64,000 nucleotides of DNA from Cokeromyces recurvatus (lineage: Eukaryota; Mucoromycota; Mucoromycetes; Mucorales; Mucoraceae): contig NW_026251419.1 of NCBI RefSeq assembly GCF_025118155.1, positions 248,001 through 312,000 of the forward strand, in the 5' to 3' direction. The notes under the pieces are model-generated. The model had not been told where the DNA came from, ran no database searches, and saw only the letters and a list, made by a program, of their open reading frames with translations. Both the position numbers and the translations under genes were made by a program. Position 1 is the first letter of the stretch. Each line of letters begins with the position of its first letter. Of this stretch, positions 1 through 10,980 are shown piece after piece.

Positions 1-2575
1 CATGTACAGTATTCCTTTTAAATAGATATTTACACTAGTTAAACGATCTGAAATATAGTCTGCTCCATACATTAAGAGAATATCACCTAAGATCTATATA
101 GAAATAAAGGTTGATTTTCTTTGTTTCCTCGTTTTTATATTGCTAATTATCTCTTACTCTAATTGCAATTTTAACTAGATCTTCATGACCAAGTTTAATA
201 CATGTAACAAATAAATCAATGTTATGCTGTGCAAGCCTTTTATCAAGCATACAACATAAACCAAGACAATGTAAACCTTCTTGACGTAACAAAGGATCAG
301 AACTCTGAACTGCTGGTACAATAAGGTCATTTAATAAACCATAAAGATTAGAATATCTGCTAATGGCTACAAAGTTTAGACAATTTAGTATAGAATATAA
401 TAGACCCTCCCTCCCCCCCTTATAAATAGCCTTACTTCATAACTATTCTCTAACATTCTTTTACAAATATTTAAACAACGGAACTGCATCACTAAATTAT
501 CAAGATCGCCACCTGTTTCTTCATCTACAGATGTATTTTGGTCAGTATCTTGTTGTGAAGATCGCTTAACTGCTACCAAGTTTTCACTGTTTTTTGATTC
601 TTTTTGGTTTATTGTTTTCATCCTCATCTAAATCTAAAAATGGGTCTAGGGCCTCCTCTTGAATATCTGAAATAACTTCAATGATAGATCTTAAAAAAAA
701 GGGAATAAATGCTTTAATTTTAACAGTTTCTTTCGACTACAACAAATGTGTCAATGTAGATTACCTTGTAAAGTCACGTTCATCAATCGAAATCATCCTG
801 AAAACCTTCAATACCCTTTCAAGATGGTCATCAATTAATTCATGCATTTTTAAAATATTTCTTAAAAGTTCGTGCATATTCCTTCTTCCTACTTCATCAG
901 CATAATCCAAGCATAATGCTATATCAAGTAACTGTATTAAAATAAATTCATAAGTTGCCACTGAATCTCCTTGTTCAATTGAGATACGATAAAGATTAAA
1001 ATAATTTTCCAAATTAAAGACATGGCGTGTAACTTCAGGCAAGGTAGCTTCCAATTGTTCGTCAAGATTATTAGTCTGTAAAAATTCTATAGCTATTTTT
1101 GCCAAACAAGGCGCTTTCCGGTGAAAGATTATTCCAGAATTCCTCTAAAGTAAGAAATAATAATAATTATTATTATTATTTTGTGTCTATAAAGACAGAA
1201 GGAGAATATTCAAATCTTTATGTATCATACCATCAAAACAATATCATTAAATACTTCGATTCTTTGCTTAAAAAAGGCCTTTAGTAATTTATCTACTAAT
1301 ACTGTTGCTGGTTGCTTTGTAGCTTGTAATCTTTCTAGAAATTCAATAAGATTGTTTCCAGCTTGTTCAAGCCACTTTTCTGCAAACATCTTTAGAGCTG
1401 AATTTCGAACTTGTTCATTTCTATCATTTAATCCCCATTTTAATATTTTATTGCGCTGATCAAAGCTTAATATTCTAAAATCATTAATTTCTGATAAAGG
1501 CTTTAAATATATACAACTCTTCGGTTAATATCATCTGGATCGCGTATACTCTCAATAATATAAGGCAGTGTTTGTTGCGTCACATCGATATTATATAAAT
1601 AATACGTCTTACTTCACTATAATACAAAAAAAAATAGATATGTATGCATATTGAATGAATAATACATATAGACATAATGTAGTAGAAACTAGAAACAATA
1701 ACAACAACTTACAAGTTAGAATCGTGACTCATGCTCCATAAAAGTTTATCACGAATCGTTTGTCCATCTGAACGATTAACTTCTGTGTCTGTTTGTAAAC
1801 GGCATAATGCTGTTGCAGCTTGAGCTCTGACACTTGCTTCTTTATCAACATATCCTTCAAATAAATGCTTCTTTAAATCTTGATACAAATCTTCATCAAG
1901 TTCACCCATTGAACTAATACAAAGAGCAATAATTTGATAACATCTAATTCGAATCGATGTTTTTGAATCTGAAAATCCGCGAAACAAATGTCGAATTAAA
2001 CTTTCAACAAATCTAGAAGAGATTGTTTCATATTCTTCATCTTCGTCATCATCTTCATTGTCATTATTAACTGATTGCTCGCTGTTATTGTTCTCTTCTG
2101 GATGATCATGATCCATTTTATCCATCTGTTCTTGTTCTGATTTTCTTTTTGCCTTTGCTTTTGTTTTAGCCTCCTCATCTTAAAATTTAGATATATATGC
2201 ATATGAATATAATAGTGTCAATATTTACAATTTCTTTCTTGTATATTATTAATCGGCTAGTATAATACCTTTAGTTTGAATATAATGTATAAATCCAGCA
2301 ATAAATCTTTGTACGCGATCAGCTATAGGATCTTTTCTTTTTGCTTTGATGACAACATTAACCATTTTAAAGATATATTTGATGAAGTCGGCTTCACCTT
2401 CAAAGTTAATGTCTTCAGGCTGACCCATCATTTTTGGTGAATTTAAGCAACAACCTAATTGAACATCTCGTAAACGGATCGACAGACTACGTAGCATAGT
2501 ATCGGATTTTTGGGCATCTATAAATATCTCTGTTATGATCTGCTTCATAGATGCAAGTGCAACTTCTTTTTCCAT
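1..2575 (-). CDS. Condensin subunit 3 (CND3/YCG1/CAP-G), partial at window edge
   Basis: HEAT-repeat non-SMC subunit of condensin I, which helps the SMC2/SMC4 ring bind DNA during mitotic chromosome compaction. The ATG is at 2575. The first exon (to about 2262) encodes a helical start; the second (about 2180-1715) holds an acidic Asn/Glu stretch followed by HEAT helices including RFVESLIRHLFRGFSD and KEASVRAQAATALCRLQ. Downstream pieces read TLPYIIESIRDPDDINRR, YLKPLSEI and VQSSDPLLRQEGLHCLGLCC, all characteristic CAP-G segments. Exons continue to base 1 (ILGDILLMYGADYIS), so the C-terminus lies outside the window. Frame breaks relative to the family occur near 1101-1112, 1501-1517 (+2, a TA slip) and 1590-1605. 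The family call is strong; exon borders are approximate. It is divergent from the TM9 gene, sharing a 1 kb intergenic region. Confidence 0.88.
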
Positions 2576-3632
2576 AGTTGATTTCTCTAAAATGTTGGGA
2601 TCTTGGTGATTTTTCTTCTAGTCATATTTTAATACAATTATGATATGTTGGCAAGAAAAAAAAAAAAAAAAGGAGAGAAAAAGACGAAAAAAAAAAAAAA
2701 AAAAAAAAAATAAAAAAATTTTCAGACAAAGTAATGAAATAAACAAAACAACATTGTTTCTCTTTTCCCTAGTGATGTTTGATTCACACATAAAATACTT
2801 GAATATAATATATTCATGTATTACTTGTTTAGTTTGATCTAAAAGGGAACTAAGTTTATATAAAGAATGATTCCAAGTTACTATGCGCTGTCGTGAGCTT
2901 TTTTTTTTCTTTCTTTTTTTCAATAAGGCAACAAGTATAAAACATTGAACACTATTTATGCGACATATTTGTATAATACTTTTAGACTAATTTAAATAAT
3001 GAGGCATATTAAGTGGGTTTTTTTTTTCTTATCTCTATCATAAAAAAAAAACTCGGTAAAGCTGAAAAGGCCTTTGTCGAGAAATAGTTGGCATAATGTG
3101 GAGATACTTGAAGAGACGAGAAGATGCTGGTAATTCCTGTGGACGAGATGATGAATTCCTCGTATTTACAGTAGAAGCGGAACAGATAGTTTGGAGAAAG
3201 TTGCTCACGTTAAAGGCTATGTTGCACTTCTTTGTAAAATGAGTCATCTACTTTGGCAGCGCGACGTAAACACAGCAAGAAATAGAATGAAGATAAGTTT
3301 GTCGGCTTGGAAAGGTAATGGTAGGCTTCCCATTTTCGGTAGAAACTAAACAGATATAAAGTATCGCTATAACAAATATGGTTTCTCTTCTGGGGATTCA
3401 GATTATTACAAGTAAAAAATCTAATATAACTTTTAATTTGTCCAAAACTAATCTGAATTCTATTCTCGTTTCTTCCAGAAAAGGTAAGCATAAAATCCGA
3501 ATTTGATTTTTTTTTTTTTTTCGTACCAAAAAAAAAAACTGACACTATCTAAATTCAAAGTGAAAAGCCTATTTCTATTATTACTTTTTTTTGTATTTTT
3601 TTATTTTATTTTCTTTTTTTTAAAAAAAAAAA
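2576..3632. promoter_or_regulatory. Intergenic region between divergent condensin and TM9 genes
   Basis: About 1 kb of AT-rich DNA between two divergently transcribed genes, so it should contain both promoters. It holds several A/T homopolymers (a 25-nt A run near 2686-2710, further runs near 2655, 3020, 3510 and 3620). Short open frames at 3038-3545 on the minus strand have no recognisable domain and are not called. No motif was recognised. Confidence 0.4.
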
Positions 3633-6040
3633 ATGACAAGGAAATTCCTATTCCTTTTGTTTTTATTATTATTTCAAAAAGCTCAATGTTATAAATCAGG
3701 CGATCAAATAACTCTTTATTACAATAAACTGTTTTCTATAAAGAGTCAATTAACCTATGATTATGCGTCACTTTCTTTTATATGTCCACCTTCACACACA
3801 TCACGAAAAAAAAGCTTATTGATCTTTGATGAGGATATTCGAGGCGATCGACTCATTCCAAGCGATTATAAAGTAAATATTGCAAGTTGTTAAAGTTTCG
3901 AGTAGTTAATTTTTTTTTTCCATGTGTAGATTAACTTTTTAAAAGATCAAGAATGTAAATTACTTTGTAAAAAAGCTTGGAGTGTTGAAGATGCTATTCA
4001 AGTAAGCGATTTAATTTCAAATAATTATCAAGTAGAATGGTATATCAATATTTTTTTTTAAAAAAAAAGAGAGGCATTATTTGCTCATGTTAATTCATTT
4101 AGGATATTAGATGGTTTAATTGGTTCAACTGTTTCTTATACAAATGAAGCCCCTGAACATAATTATCGAATTGGATTTCCATTGGGTTTTAAAAAGGTAA
4201 TAGAAAAAAAAAGTGTCACATTATGGCTGTTCCTTAATTTTTTTTTTTTTTATATGAGTATGTAGGGAGAGAACACATATATCAATAATCATGTCATTTT
4301 TCAAGTACTTTATACCGAGAAAGGCGATATTACAGGCTTCGAAGTTTATCCTGACTCGTAAGTTATCCTTTTTTTTTTCCTCTCCTTCAATTATTTTAAT
4401 TAAATTGTTTATAATATAGAATTGCAGAAGGAGACTGTATGAAAAATTCAGTAGATTATGAACATCAAGAAGTAACAGGTAGAAGAGGACAAGTCATATT
4501 TACTTATTCTGTAAAATGGAAGCAAGTAAAGAATGCTAAACGTTGGCAGAATTATATTATACCACATCCTGTCGGATATAGTTTCTGGAATGGACTGACT
4601 GTTGATAGTGTATTATGTATCATCATTGGATTCATCTTATTCAAGACAATGCCTAATAACAATAGCAATAGTGAAGATATTAAGGTTTATATATGAAATA
4701 GAATACAAAAAAAAAAATACACCTAAACACGAATATTGACTCTCTACTAAAAATAGATTTATGATGATAATACAGAAGATTTTACAGGATGGAAATTGAT
4801 CCATAGAGATGTATTTAGACGCCCTGTTTATGGTGGATTATTAACTCCATTCATGGGAACTGGTATTCAATTGATATTTGTATTTAGTGGTTTAATATGT
4901 AAAGTAGATGCAATTATTATAACATATAATCAAACTTATGGTGTTATGAAATAGGCGCATTGAAGATGAATTGGTGCAATCCTGTTCAGCCAGGTTCATT
5001 GACTCGTTGGTTTACATTATTATTTTTACTGGGAAGGTATATACACAGAGCATTGCAATCAATATATATACATGTATATATCTATTTCCCCTCCCTCTTT
5101 TTTTTCTCTTCTTATTTATACTTGGAATTTATATAGTGTGCCTGGTAGTTATTGGAGTGCTAGAATGTATAAAGTATTTCGTGGTAAATCTTGGGTATTA
5201 AATAGTATTCTTGTAAAGTAGTAGGCATTATGCAATTTATAATATTTATATGAATGTATTTACATCTTTTTTTTTTCATATAGACAGCATGCATAGTTCC
5301 AAGTTGTTTAGTTTTCATTTTATTTATATACAGTATGATAGCATGGACACATAAATCTTCTTTAGCTATTTCATTATCAGGTTGGCTATCTCTGCTTTCA
5401 GTTTGGTTTTTTTGTCTATTGCCCTTAACCTATTTAGGAGCCTATTTTGGTGAAAAAGCGGATCGTATTGAACAACCCTCACGAATTACACAGATACCAC
5501 GCCTTATACCTAGTAAGAATTGGTATCAATTAAATATAATTAGAGCGATATTAGGTGGTATTATCCCATTCTCTATTATATTTCTAAATTGGCATAATTT
5601 CCTTGTATCCATAACAAGAGGAGAATTTGCAATGTCAATAGAAGATACTATATGGAATTCTATCTTAATGATAATTGCTGTATCAGAGATAACAGTTATA
5701 TTTATCTTTTTACAGTTATGTTCAGAGGTAAAGCCAGAAGAAAAAAAAAAGTAAAGACAAGACAAAGCTAATTTTTTTACTAATTTGTATTTTAGGATCA
5801 TCAATGGTGGTGGTCTTGTTTTATGATTGGGGCTTCACCTATTATTTATTTATTTGGTTATGGGCTATTTTATTTATTACTAAAATCTGATATAACTGGC
5901 TTGATGAGTATGACTATATATGTATTACGTCTAATTATGATATGTGGGATGATAGGTGTATGTACTGGAACGATAGGCTTTATAAGTACATATTTAATGA
6001 TTAGACGAATTTATTCGACTGTGAAGGTAAGATATCTATT

Positions 6041-6079
<39 letters not shown>

Positions 6080-6146
6080 TCAGTTATATCTAGATTTATT
6101 CACTTTATACTCATTTTGTTGTGGTGTATGGGATATGATAGATTGA
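3633..6146 (+). CDS. Transmembrane 9 superfamily protein (nonaspanin, EMP70/TM9SF type)
   Basis: Multispanning Golgi/endosomal membrane protein of the nonaspanin family, involved in cargo sorting and adhesion. The ATG at 3633 starts a signal peptide (RKFLFLLFLLLF, ending near KAQC). The lumenal domain has the family segments GDRLIPSDYK, INFLKDQECKLLC, GFPLGFKK and YSVKWK, then a first membrane span and the cytosolic GWKLIHRDVFRRP motif. After that come the polytopic half (YWSARMYKVFRGKSW, LTYLGAYFGEKADRIEQPSR) and the closing IRRIYSTVK. At least eight short introns could be placed with in-frame GT-AG junctions, for example 5038-5136. The reading frame is intact over all exons, unlike many neighbours. 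The last intron (6027-6083) is 57 nt and divisible by three, so the stop at 6146 is the same whether or not it is removed. TM9SF subtype is not assigned. Confidence 0.9.
6047..6072. repeat. (GT)13 microsatellite in the last TM9 intron
   Basis: An uninterrupted GT dinucleotide run lying inside the probable 57-nt last intron of the TM9 gene. If the intron were retained it would add a Cys/Val-rich stretch in frame. Confidence 0.9.
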
Positions 6147-6312
6147 TTAGGTTTTACATATTGTGACAGAGATTACTATTTTTAGCAAATAAGATAATCG
6201 TTTGCTTTTCAAGAAGATGATTAGATAATCTATAAATTCATATACATATTTTTCCCCCCCCTTTTTTCCCTATTTCTCTTTTTTTTCCTCCTCTTTTTAA
6301 TTGTTTATAACT

Positions 6313-6978
6313 ATGATTGAACCTCATAAGTCACCCACTGTTAATAAACATAATGATGTAAAGCTTTTAATTGACAAGTTTCTTAAACACTTGGATGGAC
6401 GAGAAAAGTCAATGAAGATCATTCAATATTTTTTAAAAGTCATTCTTTTATATCGACCTCGACCCTTTATTCACAACTTGACCAATCAGCTTTCTCTTAC
6501 TCGACAATTATTATCTTTAGGGACAGCCATAGATGATTTCCATTCTCTTCAAAGACAACCTACAAACTTATTCATCCTTAACCGTATCGTGAATGCAATT
6601 GCAGACGATATCTATTGTCTTTGTCGTATTATCCAGCCTCGGAATAAAAGGCTACAACATTATGCTGCCTTAATAGCAGCCTATTGTTGGTTTATGAGTA
6701 TTCTAGTTAACCTAAAAAGACAAATGAGAGAATGGAGTCGAGATCGAATGAATAAAGTAACTGTATTGAAATCAATAGCTGATTTAGTATTTTGCGGTAA
6801 AATGATTATTTTTTTGTATCTGTGTGATGAGCTGTTATTTATTTATATCTATTTAAAAAAAAATGTGTGTTGTTACATAGGCTGTGATATATTTCATCCC
6901 TCTTGTCATGGACAGCTTCAAGCATGGTCAGGGTTAATAAGTGGTCTATTGGCTGGCTATAAAATGGTGTTGGTGTAA
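6313..6978 (+). CDS. Peroxisomal membrane protein PEX11 family
   Basis: Peroxisome proliferation factor that bends and elongates the peroxisomal membrane before fission. The first in-frame ATG is at 6313. Family hallmarks: an N-terminal amphipathic region KFLKHLDGREKSMKIIQYFLK, then LSLTRQLLSLGTAIDDFHSLQ, a membrane segment HYAALIAAYCWFMSIL, and a C-terminal LISGLLAGYKMV span. An 84-nt GT-AG intron (6797-6880) is divisible by three and has no stop, so the frame stays open through it. Spliced, the protein is about 193 aa and the C-terminus reads DLVFCGCDIFHPSCHGQ; unspliced it is 221 aa. Both are near the short end of the usual 200-260 aa. It lies about 170 bp after the TM9 gene on the same strand. 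Which PEX11 paralogue it is cannot be told. Confidence 0.87.
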   Translation: MIEPHKSPTVNKHNDVKLLIDKFLKHLDGREKSMKIIQYFLKVILLYRPRPFIHNLTNQLSLTRQLLSLGTAIDDFHSLQRQPTNLFILNRIVNAIADDIYCLCRIIQPRNKRLQHYAALIAAYCWFMSILVNLKRQMREWSRDRMNKVTVLKSIADLVFCGKMIIFLYLCDELLFIYIYLKKNVCCYIGCDIFHPSCHGQLQAWSGLISGLLAGYKMVLV

Positions 6979-7073
6979 AAGAGGAGGAGGTGATTTTAAG
7001 CGTTCATGCATTTCACTCTATAATGTTATTATGTATTATAATTTAGATTTAGTTTTAGTTTTTTAAATAGAAT

Positions 7074-7716
7074 TTAACACTCTACTTGATTATTATTGAC
7101 TATGATTTGATGTTGTACAATATGTTGACTTTTTCTTGTGTGAGGTAAATCAAGTCCTTCAGCACTGAAATCATTCCAATTTCTCCAATTGACAGTGATT
7201 GGGTTAGGTGGAGGAAAGATTAAAAAGGAAATAATGATGTATAGTAATCCCATCGCTAATACCAATGTACCTACTACAATATTAACAATGCCTATATCTA
7301 AGACTAAACAGCCAAAGCTTTTTTTGATTGTTTTGTTCAATATAGAATAAACAACAAGTTAACCTCTATTATTAATTCTGTTGATATAATTACTATTTAC
7401 AATATCATTATTAATCCTCTTCCTCTGTATGTTGATAAAAAATAAAAATAGGTGTATGAAAACTCAATGACTTGTAGTTCATTAATGATTAACAATGCAG
7501 CTATACCACTATATAATAAATAAGAGTTAACAGTCTACCAAAAAAAGGAATAAAATAGACTTCACTTTACATGCCATATATACCCACAATGATATCTGCA
7601 AAATTACCTCCAATACATTTAAAAATAATGGCAATAATGACAAGCAAATAAAATATGATGTTTATTCCATTTAATAATAAACATAGAATATGTTCAATTT
7701 TTGACCTTGAAACCAT
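7074..7716 (-). CDS. COPI-associated membrane protein (TVP15-like)
   Basis: Small Golgi tetraspan protein of the COPI-associated family (yeast Tvp15 type), found with late-Golgi/COPI vesicles; its exact activity is unknown. Three exons splice cleanly: 7716-7571, 7508-7401 and 7317-7074, with introns of 62 and 83 nt, giving about 165 aa. Exon 1 begins MVSRSKIEHILCLLLNGINI and carries a first span plus GGNFADIIVGIYG. The joined reading gives IGIAALLIINELQVIEF, then GRGLIMILFG, a conserved signature of the family, then NIVVGTLVLAMGLLYII. The tail is polar (NWRNWNDFSAEGLDL). The upstream extension of the frame to 7818 is Phe-rich from an A-tract and was not used. It converges with PEX11. Exon borders rest on frame and family fit only. 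Confidence 0.72.
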
Positions 7717-7855
7717 GATATAAAATAAAGTAAATTGAAGTAAAGATAAAATAAAATGGAAAAAAAAAAAACAATCATAATTACTGGTTATGTAAATGTT
7801 ATTATTTCTATTTTCCAAATCTAGACATAAAATAGTTACACTTATTTTTTTTTTT

Positions 7856-8227
7856 TTAATGTTTTAATCTCTCTAATTCTTTTAATCGGTTGTTTAGATC
7901 TTCACGAATGGACTTGATCATGATTTCCTTTTCTTCTAATTCTTTTCGTAGTAAGTCTTCTGTTTTATCATCATCCAACACTCCATTAGCCTCTAATTCC
8001 TCTGTCATTTCTAAATAGTGCTCTAATTTTTTCGTCATTTCTTCTAAAGTCTTTTGCTTTTGCTTCTCTTGCTCTAACAGTGTTTTTATATTTGGCATGG
8101 TCAAGTTGTCAAGTTTACATTGTGCCATTTGAATTTCGTCATCTAAATTTTTATTATCATCCACAAGAACATCAAGTCGATCTTTAAGTGTTTCAACTTT
8201 TGATTTTAATTCTATTATGTTAGACAT
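7856..8227 (-). CDS. Small coiled-coil protein, function unknown
   Basis: Single-exon frame of 123 aa starting MSNIIELKSKVETLKDRLDVL. It is almost entirely heptad-like: three helical blocks rich in Leu/Glu/Lys (LKDRLDVLVDDNKNLDDEIQ, LLEQEKQKQKTLEEMTKKLE, LLRKELEEKEIMIKSIREDL) broken by short linkers (NLTMPNI and NGVLDDDK). No membrane span, signal peptide or catalytic motif is visible. The size and composition would suit a subunit of a small helical assembly (kinetochore, vesicle tether or BLOC-like), but no family could be recognised. The only ATG that fits is at 8227; the frame upstream of it lacks another ATG. No intron is needed. Confidence 0.55.
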   Translation of the reverse strand: MSNIIELKSKVETLKDRLDVLVDDNKNLDDEIQMAQCKLDNLTMPNIKTLLEQEKQKQKTLEEMTKKLEHYLEMTEELEANGVLDDDKTEDLLRKELEEKEIMIKSIREDLNNRLKELERLKH

Positions 8228-8310
8228 TGCTAGAGACAAGGAAAAAAAAATAGATGTCTATCTGTATAAAGCAATGTAATGTTAAAGAAAAAAAAAAGAG
8301 GGAGAAATAG

Positions 8311-8347
<37 letters not shown>
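8311..8347 (+). repeat. A37 homopolymer
   Basis: Pure A run between the coiled-coil gene start and the end of the next minus-strand frame. One of at least a dozen runs of 25 nt or more in the window; length in any assembly is uncertain. Confidence 0.85.
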
Positions 8348-8350
<3 letters not shown>

Positions 8351-8441
8351 TTAAACTGTCATCTTTATCTTTATGAATTTAAATTCCGAAAGAAAGCGAG
8401 TATAATGATAAAAATGTATCTTTTTTTTATCTTATTTTATT

Positions 8442-9317
8442 TTACTTTATTTTACTTTGTTTTACTTTGTTTTCTTCTATCAAAGTAATGGTGATTGGAA
8501 AATATCTTTTGAGAAAAGATAAATAAATCAGTGTCCTTGGTGGATGCTTAGAAAAAGCGGATTTACTATTCACCCATTCTTCAGCAAGCACGGTGATAGA
8601 TCCATGAACGTCATCTAATCTCGTCTCTGTACTGAAATAGACATGTTGGATAAGGAAGGCAGCAGATCCTTTGGTTAATTTGAAGGCTAAACTTATTTCA
8701 TTCGCTACTTGATCTCTTACTCTGTCCTTTTCTTGACTTGTATTCAAGCCCTTCAAGTAATCAAATGGTATATCAAATAGGGTCAATTGCCAATGTCTTA
8801 CTCGTTTATTGGATGGTATCATCAATGTCAAGGTAGGTTTGATACAGATATCATTCACTTGAATTCCCTTATGCTGAAGAATAGAAAACGTTTGTTGATG
8901 TAACTGTGTGAGTTGATTTGGTGGGATCATGAGTTCAACTAAAAATGGAGTCAAGAATTGAATAGAGACAGTAGCATGAGCGGGTAAGGAAGATTGAATA
9001 CAAGCAGTTATAAGCTGCTTTGGCTTTATTAGATGACTGAAGAGAGGACAATAAGAAAAGTCAAATAGTAGACTTTGACTTGTAGAAGCGTAATGCCAAA
9101 CAGATGTCTGAACTGTCCTTGTCTCTTGTTCTTTACTAAATAAATCATTTTTGGATGGTGACGAAGGAAATAGATATTTATCAAATAAATATTCTGCTAA
9201 AAGTGCTGATATTTGTATAAATTCTTCCATATGAGAAAAAAGAGTTGTAATAAAGAAGAAGAAGAAGATAATAATGATAATATTTGAACGAATGCCTTTA
9301 TTTATTGAATGTTTCAT
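8442..9317 (-). CDS. Hypothetical protein, lineage-specific, possible signal anchor
   Basis: An uninterrupted frame of about 290 aa without recognisable domain. ATGs at 9317 and 9230 are both possible. The longer form adds a strongly hydrophobic IIIIIFFFFFITTLF stretch after a basic N-terminus, which would act as a signal anchor but may simply be translated AT-rich leader. From 9230 the protein reads MEEFIQISALLAEYLFDKYLF, then a Ser/Lys linker, then a globular-looking region (VWHYASTSQSLLFDFSYCPLF, IQFLTPFLVELMIPPNQL, WQLTLFDIPFDYLKGLN, ISLAFKLTKGSAAFLIQHVY). It ends with a basic tail. The absence of stops over 870 nt in such AT-rich DNA argues for a real gene. It sits tandemly between two minus-strand genes. 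No function is proposed. Confidence 0.5.
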   Translation of the reverse strand: MKHSINKGIRSNIIIIIFFFFFITTLFSHMEEFIQISALLAEYLFDKYLFPSSPSKNDLFSKEQETRTVQTSVWHYASTSQSLLFDFSYCPLFSHLIKPKQLITACIQSSLPAHATVSIQFLTPFLVELMIPPNQLTQLHQQTFSILQHKGIQVNDICIKPTLTLMIPSNKRVRHWQLTLFDIPFDYLKGLNTSQEKDRVRDQVANEISLAFKLTKGSAAFLIQHVYFSTETRLDDVHGSITVLAEEWVNSKSAFSKHPPRTLIYLSFLKRYFPITITLIEENKVKQSKIK

Positions 9318-9380
9318 TGTATGAAACAATGAGATAAAATCCAAAAAAAAAAATGGAATACATATAACAAAGAGGCTTCA

Positions 9381-10646
9381 TTATACTATTTTCGTATTTG
9401 CTGTTCTCCACATAAGCCATGCGCCTAAAGATCGATAAGGTCTCCACACTTCTGTCAATTCAATCATGCGTTTTTCATTGAGTAATAATTTTGTTTTTTT
9501 CTTTTCATTATCATCATCAGAAATACCAAAATGAGCAGCAATTCCCTTTCTAACTACTAAATCACCCAGGGGTAATATATCTGGATGTCGTAAATCAAGC
9601 ATTAAAAACATGTCTACTGTCCACTATGAGTAAATACACTTATTATATTGCAATAGATGGTGTGTGTATATGTCTATATTATTCTTATGTACCTGTCCTA
9701 TGCCTTTTACAGAGCATAGTTGGTTCGATATTTCTTGATCTGTCATTTTATGAAAATTTTCAGGTGTAATTGTCTTGTCTTGAAACTTTTCTGCTAGATT
9801 TTTGATATATTCAACCTATCATTTGTGAGAAATCAAATAAGTTCAAGACTATGATAGATAGATAGTAAGTGACTGTTACCTTTCTACTTGACAGTCCAGC
9901 AGATTTCAATTCATCAAAAGCTTTCTCCAAGACGTCTTGAGGTGTAGGAAAATCATCCTCTTTATTGTTCTCTTTATCAAATAAATGAATAAACCGAGTA
10001 TAAATAGATGAAGCTGCCTTCCCATGAATTTGTTGATAAATGATAGCTTTTGTTAAACATCTATTTTATATACGTATATACTAAGGTTAACATACACATA
10101 TATATGCATATAAATATATACATATTCTATAATATTACTTGAATGGATTCAAATTGCCATTTTGCTTACTTAGCCTTGTTCTAAAGGCTTCAATGGCTTC
10201 TTCTGTTAAATAAGATCCTAATTTAGCATCATGTTGCTTAAAATGGTCTACTGCATTTCTTAAATGAATTTCTTCAGCAAGATCAAATATTTGAGAAGGT
10301 TGATTACTGATTACCTTTGTTGTTATAATTTGATGACTTGATGTTTTTATATTTACTTTTTTTTGATTCTATTACATATACATTTATAATGAATGAATAG
10401 AAAAAAAAAAAAAAAAAGACATGTTAAAGTCTTGTTTAGTATACCTTTCTGCTGACAGTAGAAGATTTTTTATTACTACGCAAATAAATAAATAAATAAA
10501 AAATGGGAGGAGGAGAATAATTATGATTAATATCCACTATTCAACACTTACATCTTTTTAAGTGTTACTATTTTCTTTTCTTTATATTGAATAGGAGGTT
10601 TGTTTAAAAGTCGATTACTTTTACGAATTGTGGCTGTAGTAAACAT
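9381..10646 (-). CDS. DNA-3-methyladenine glycosylase (AlkA/MAG1-type, HhH-GPD)
   Basis: Base-excision repair enzyme that removes alkylated purines. Five or six small exons: a short basic N-terminus from ATG 10646, then FDLAEEIHLRNAVDHFKQHDAKLGSYLT (about 10290-10150), AIIYQQIHGKAASSIYTRFI (about 10055-9885), VEYIKNLAEKFQ to CSVKGIGQ (about 9820-9695) and WTVDMFLMLDLRHPDILPLGDLVVRKG (from about 9625). The helix-hairpin-helix SVKGIGQWT and the following Gly-Asp (GDLVVRKG), whose Asp is the catalytic residue of the HhH-GPD family, are both present. The tail WRPYRSLGAWLMWR is also family-typical. The stop is at 9381. The frame is good across the exons checked. The N-terminus (KSNRLLNKPP) is basic, suiting nuclear localisation. 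The family is firm; borders of the first two exons are approximate. Confidence 0.88.
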
Positions 10647-10661
10647 GATAAAGAAGAAAGC

Positions 10662-10662
<1 letters not shown>

Positions 10663-10696
<34 letters not shown>
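10663..10696 (+). repeat. A34 homopolymer upstream of the glycosylase gene
   Basis: Pure A run starting 17 bp upstream of the glycosylase ATG, i.e. a poly(T) on the sense strand in its leader or core promoter. Confidence 0.85.
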
Positions 10697-10698
<2 letters not shown>

Positions 10699-10980
10699 AT
10701 GTAATGATTATTATTATTTCCAAAATTTATTATTACTCTAAAATTTGACTCTGTATACAAAATCTTGGTTTGGCTATGAATATCTTTAAGAAAGTCTAAA
10801 GATTAAAAGTAGTGTACATAACAATAGTTTATTAATAAAAAGAATCGATATATTATACATGTATGCATATATATATTAACAAGTTATCAAAGAAACTTGA
10901 TAAAATTCTCCCCTCCCTTTTTTCTTTCTTTCTTTCTTGGAAGGACATCATCTACGCACATACATTTCATATCAATTATC

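Noticed and set aside
2618..2923. Lys- or Phe-rich open frames
   Set aside because: Products of A/T homopolymers; no domain and no plausible initiation context.
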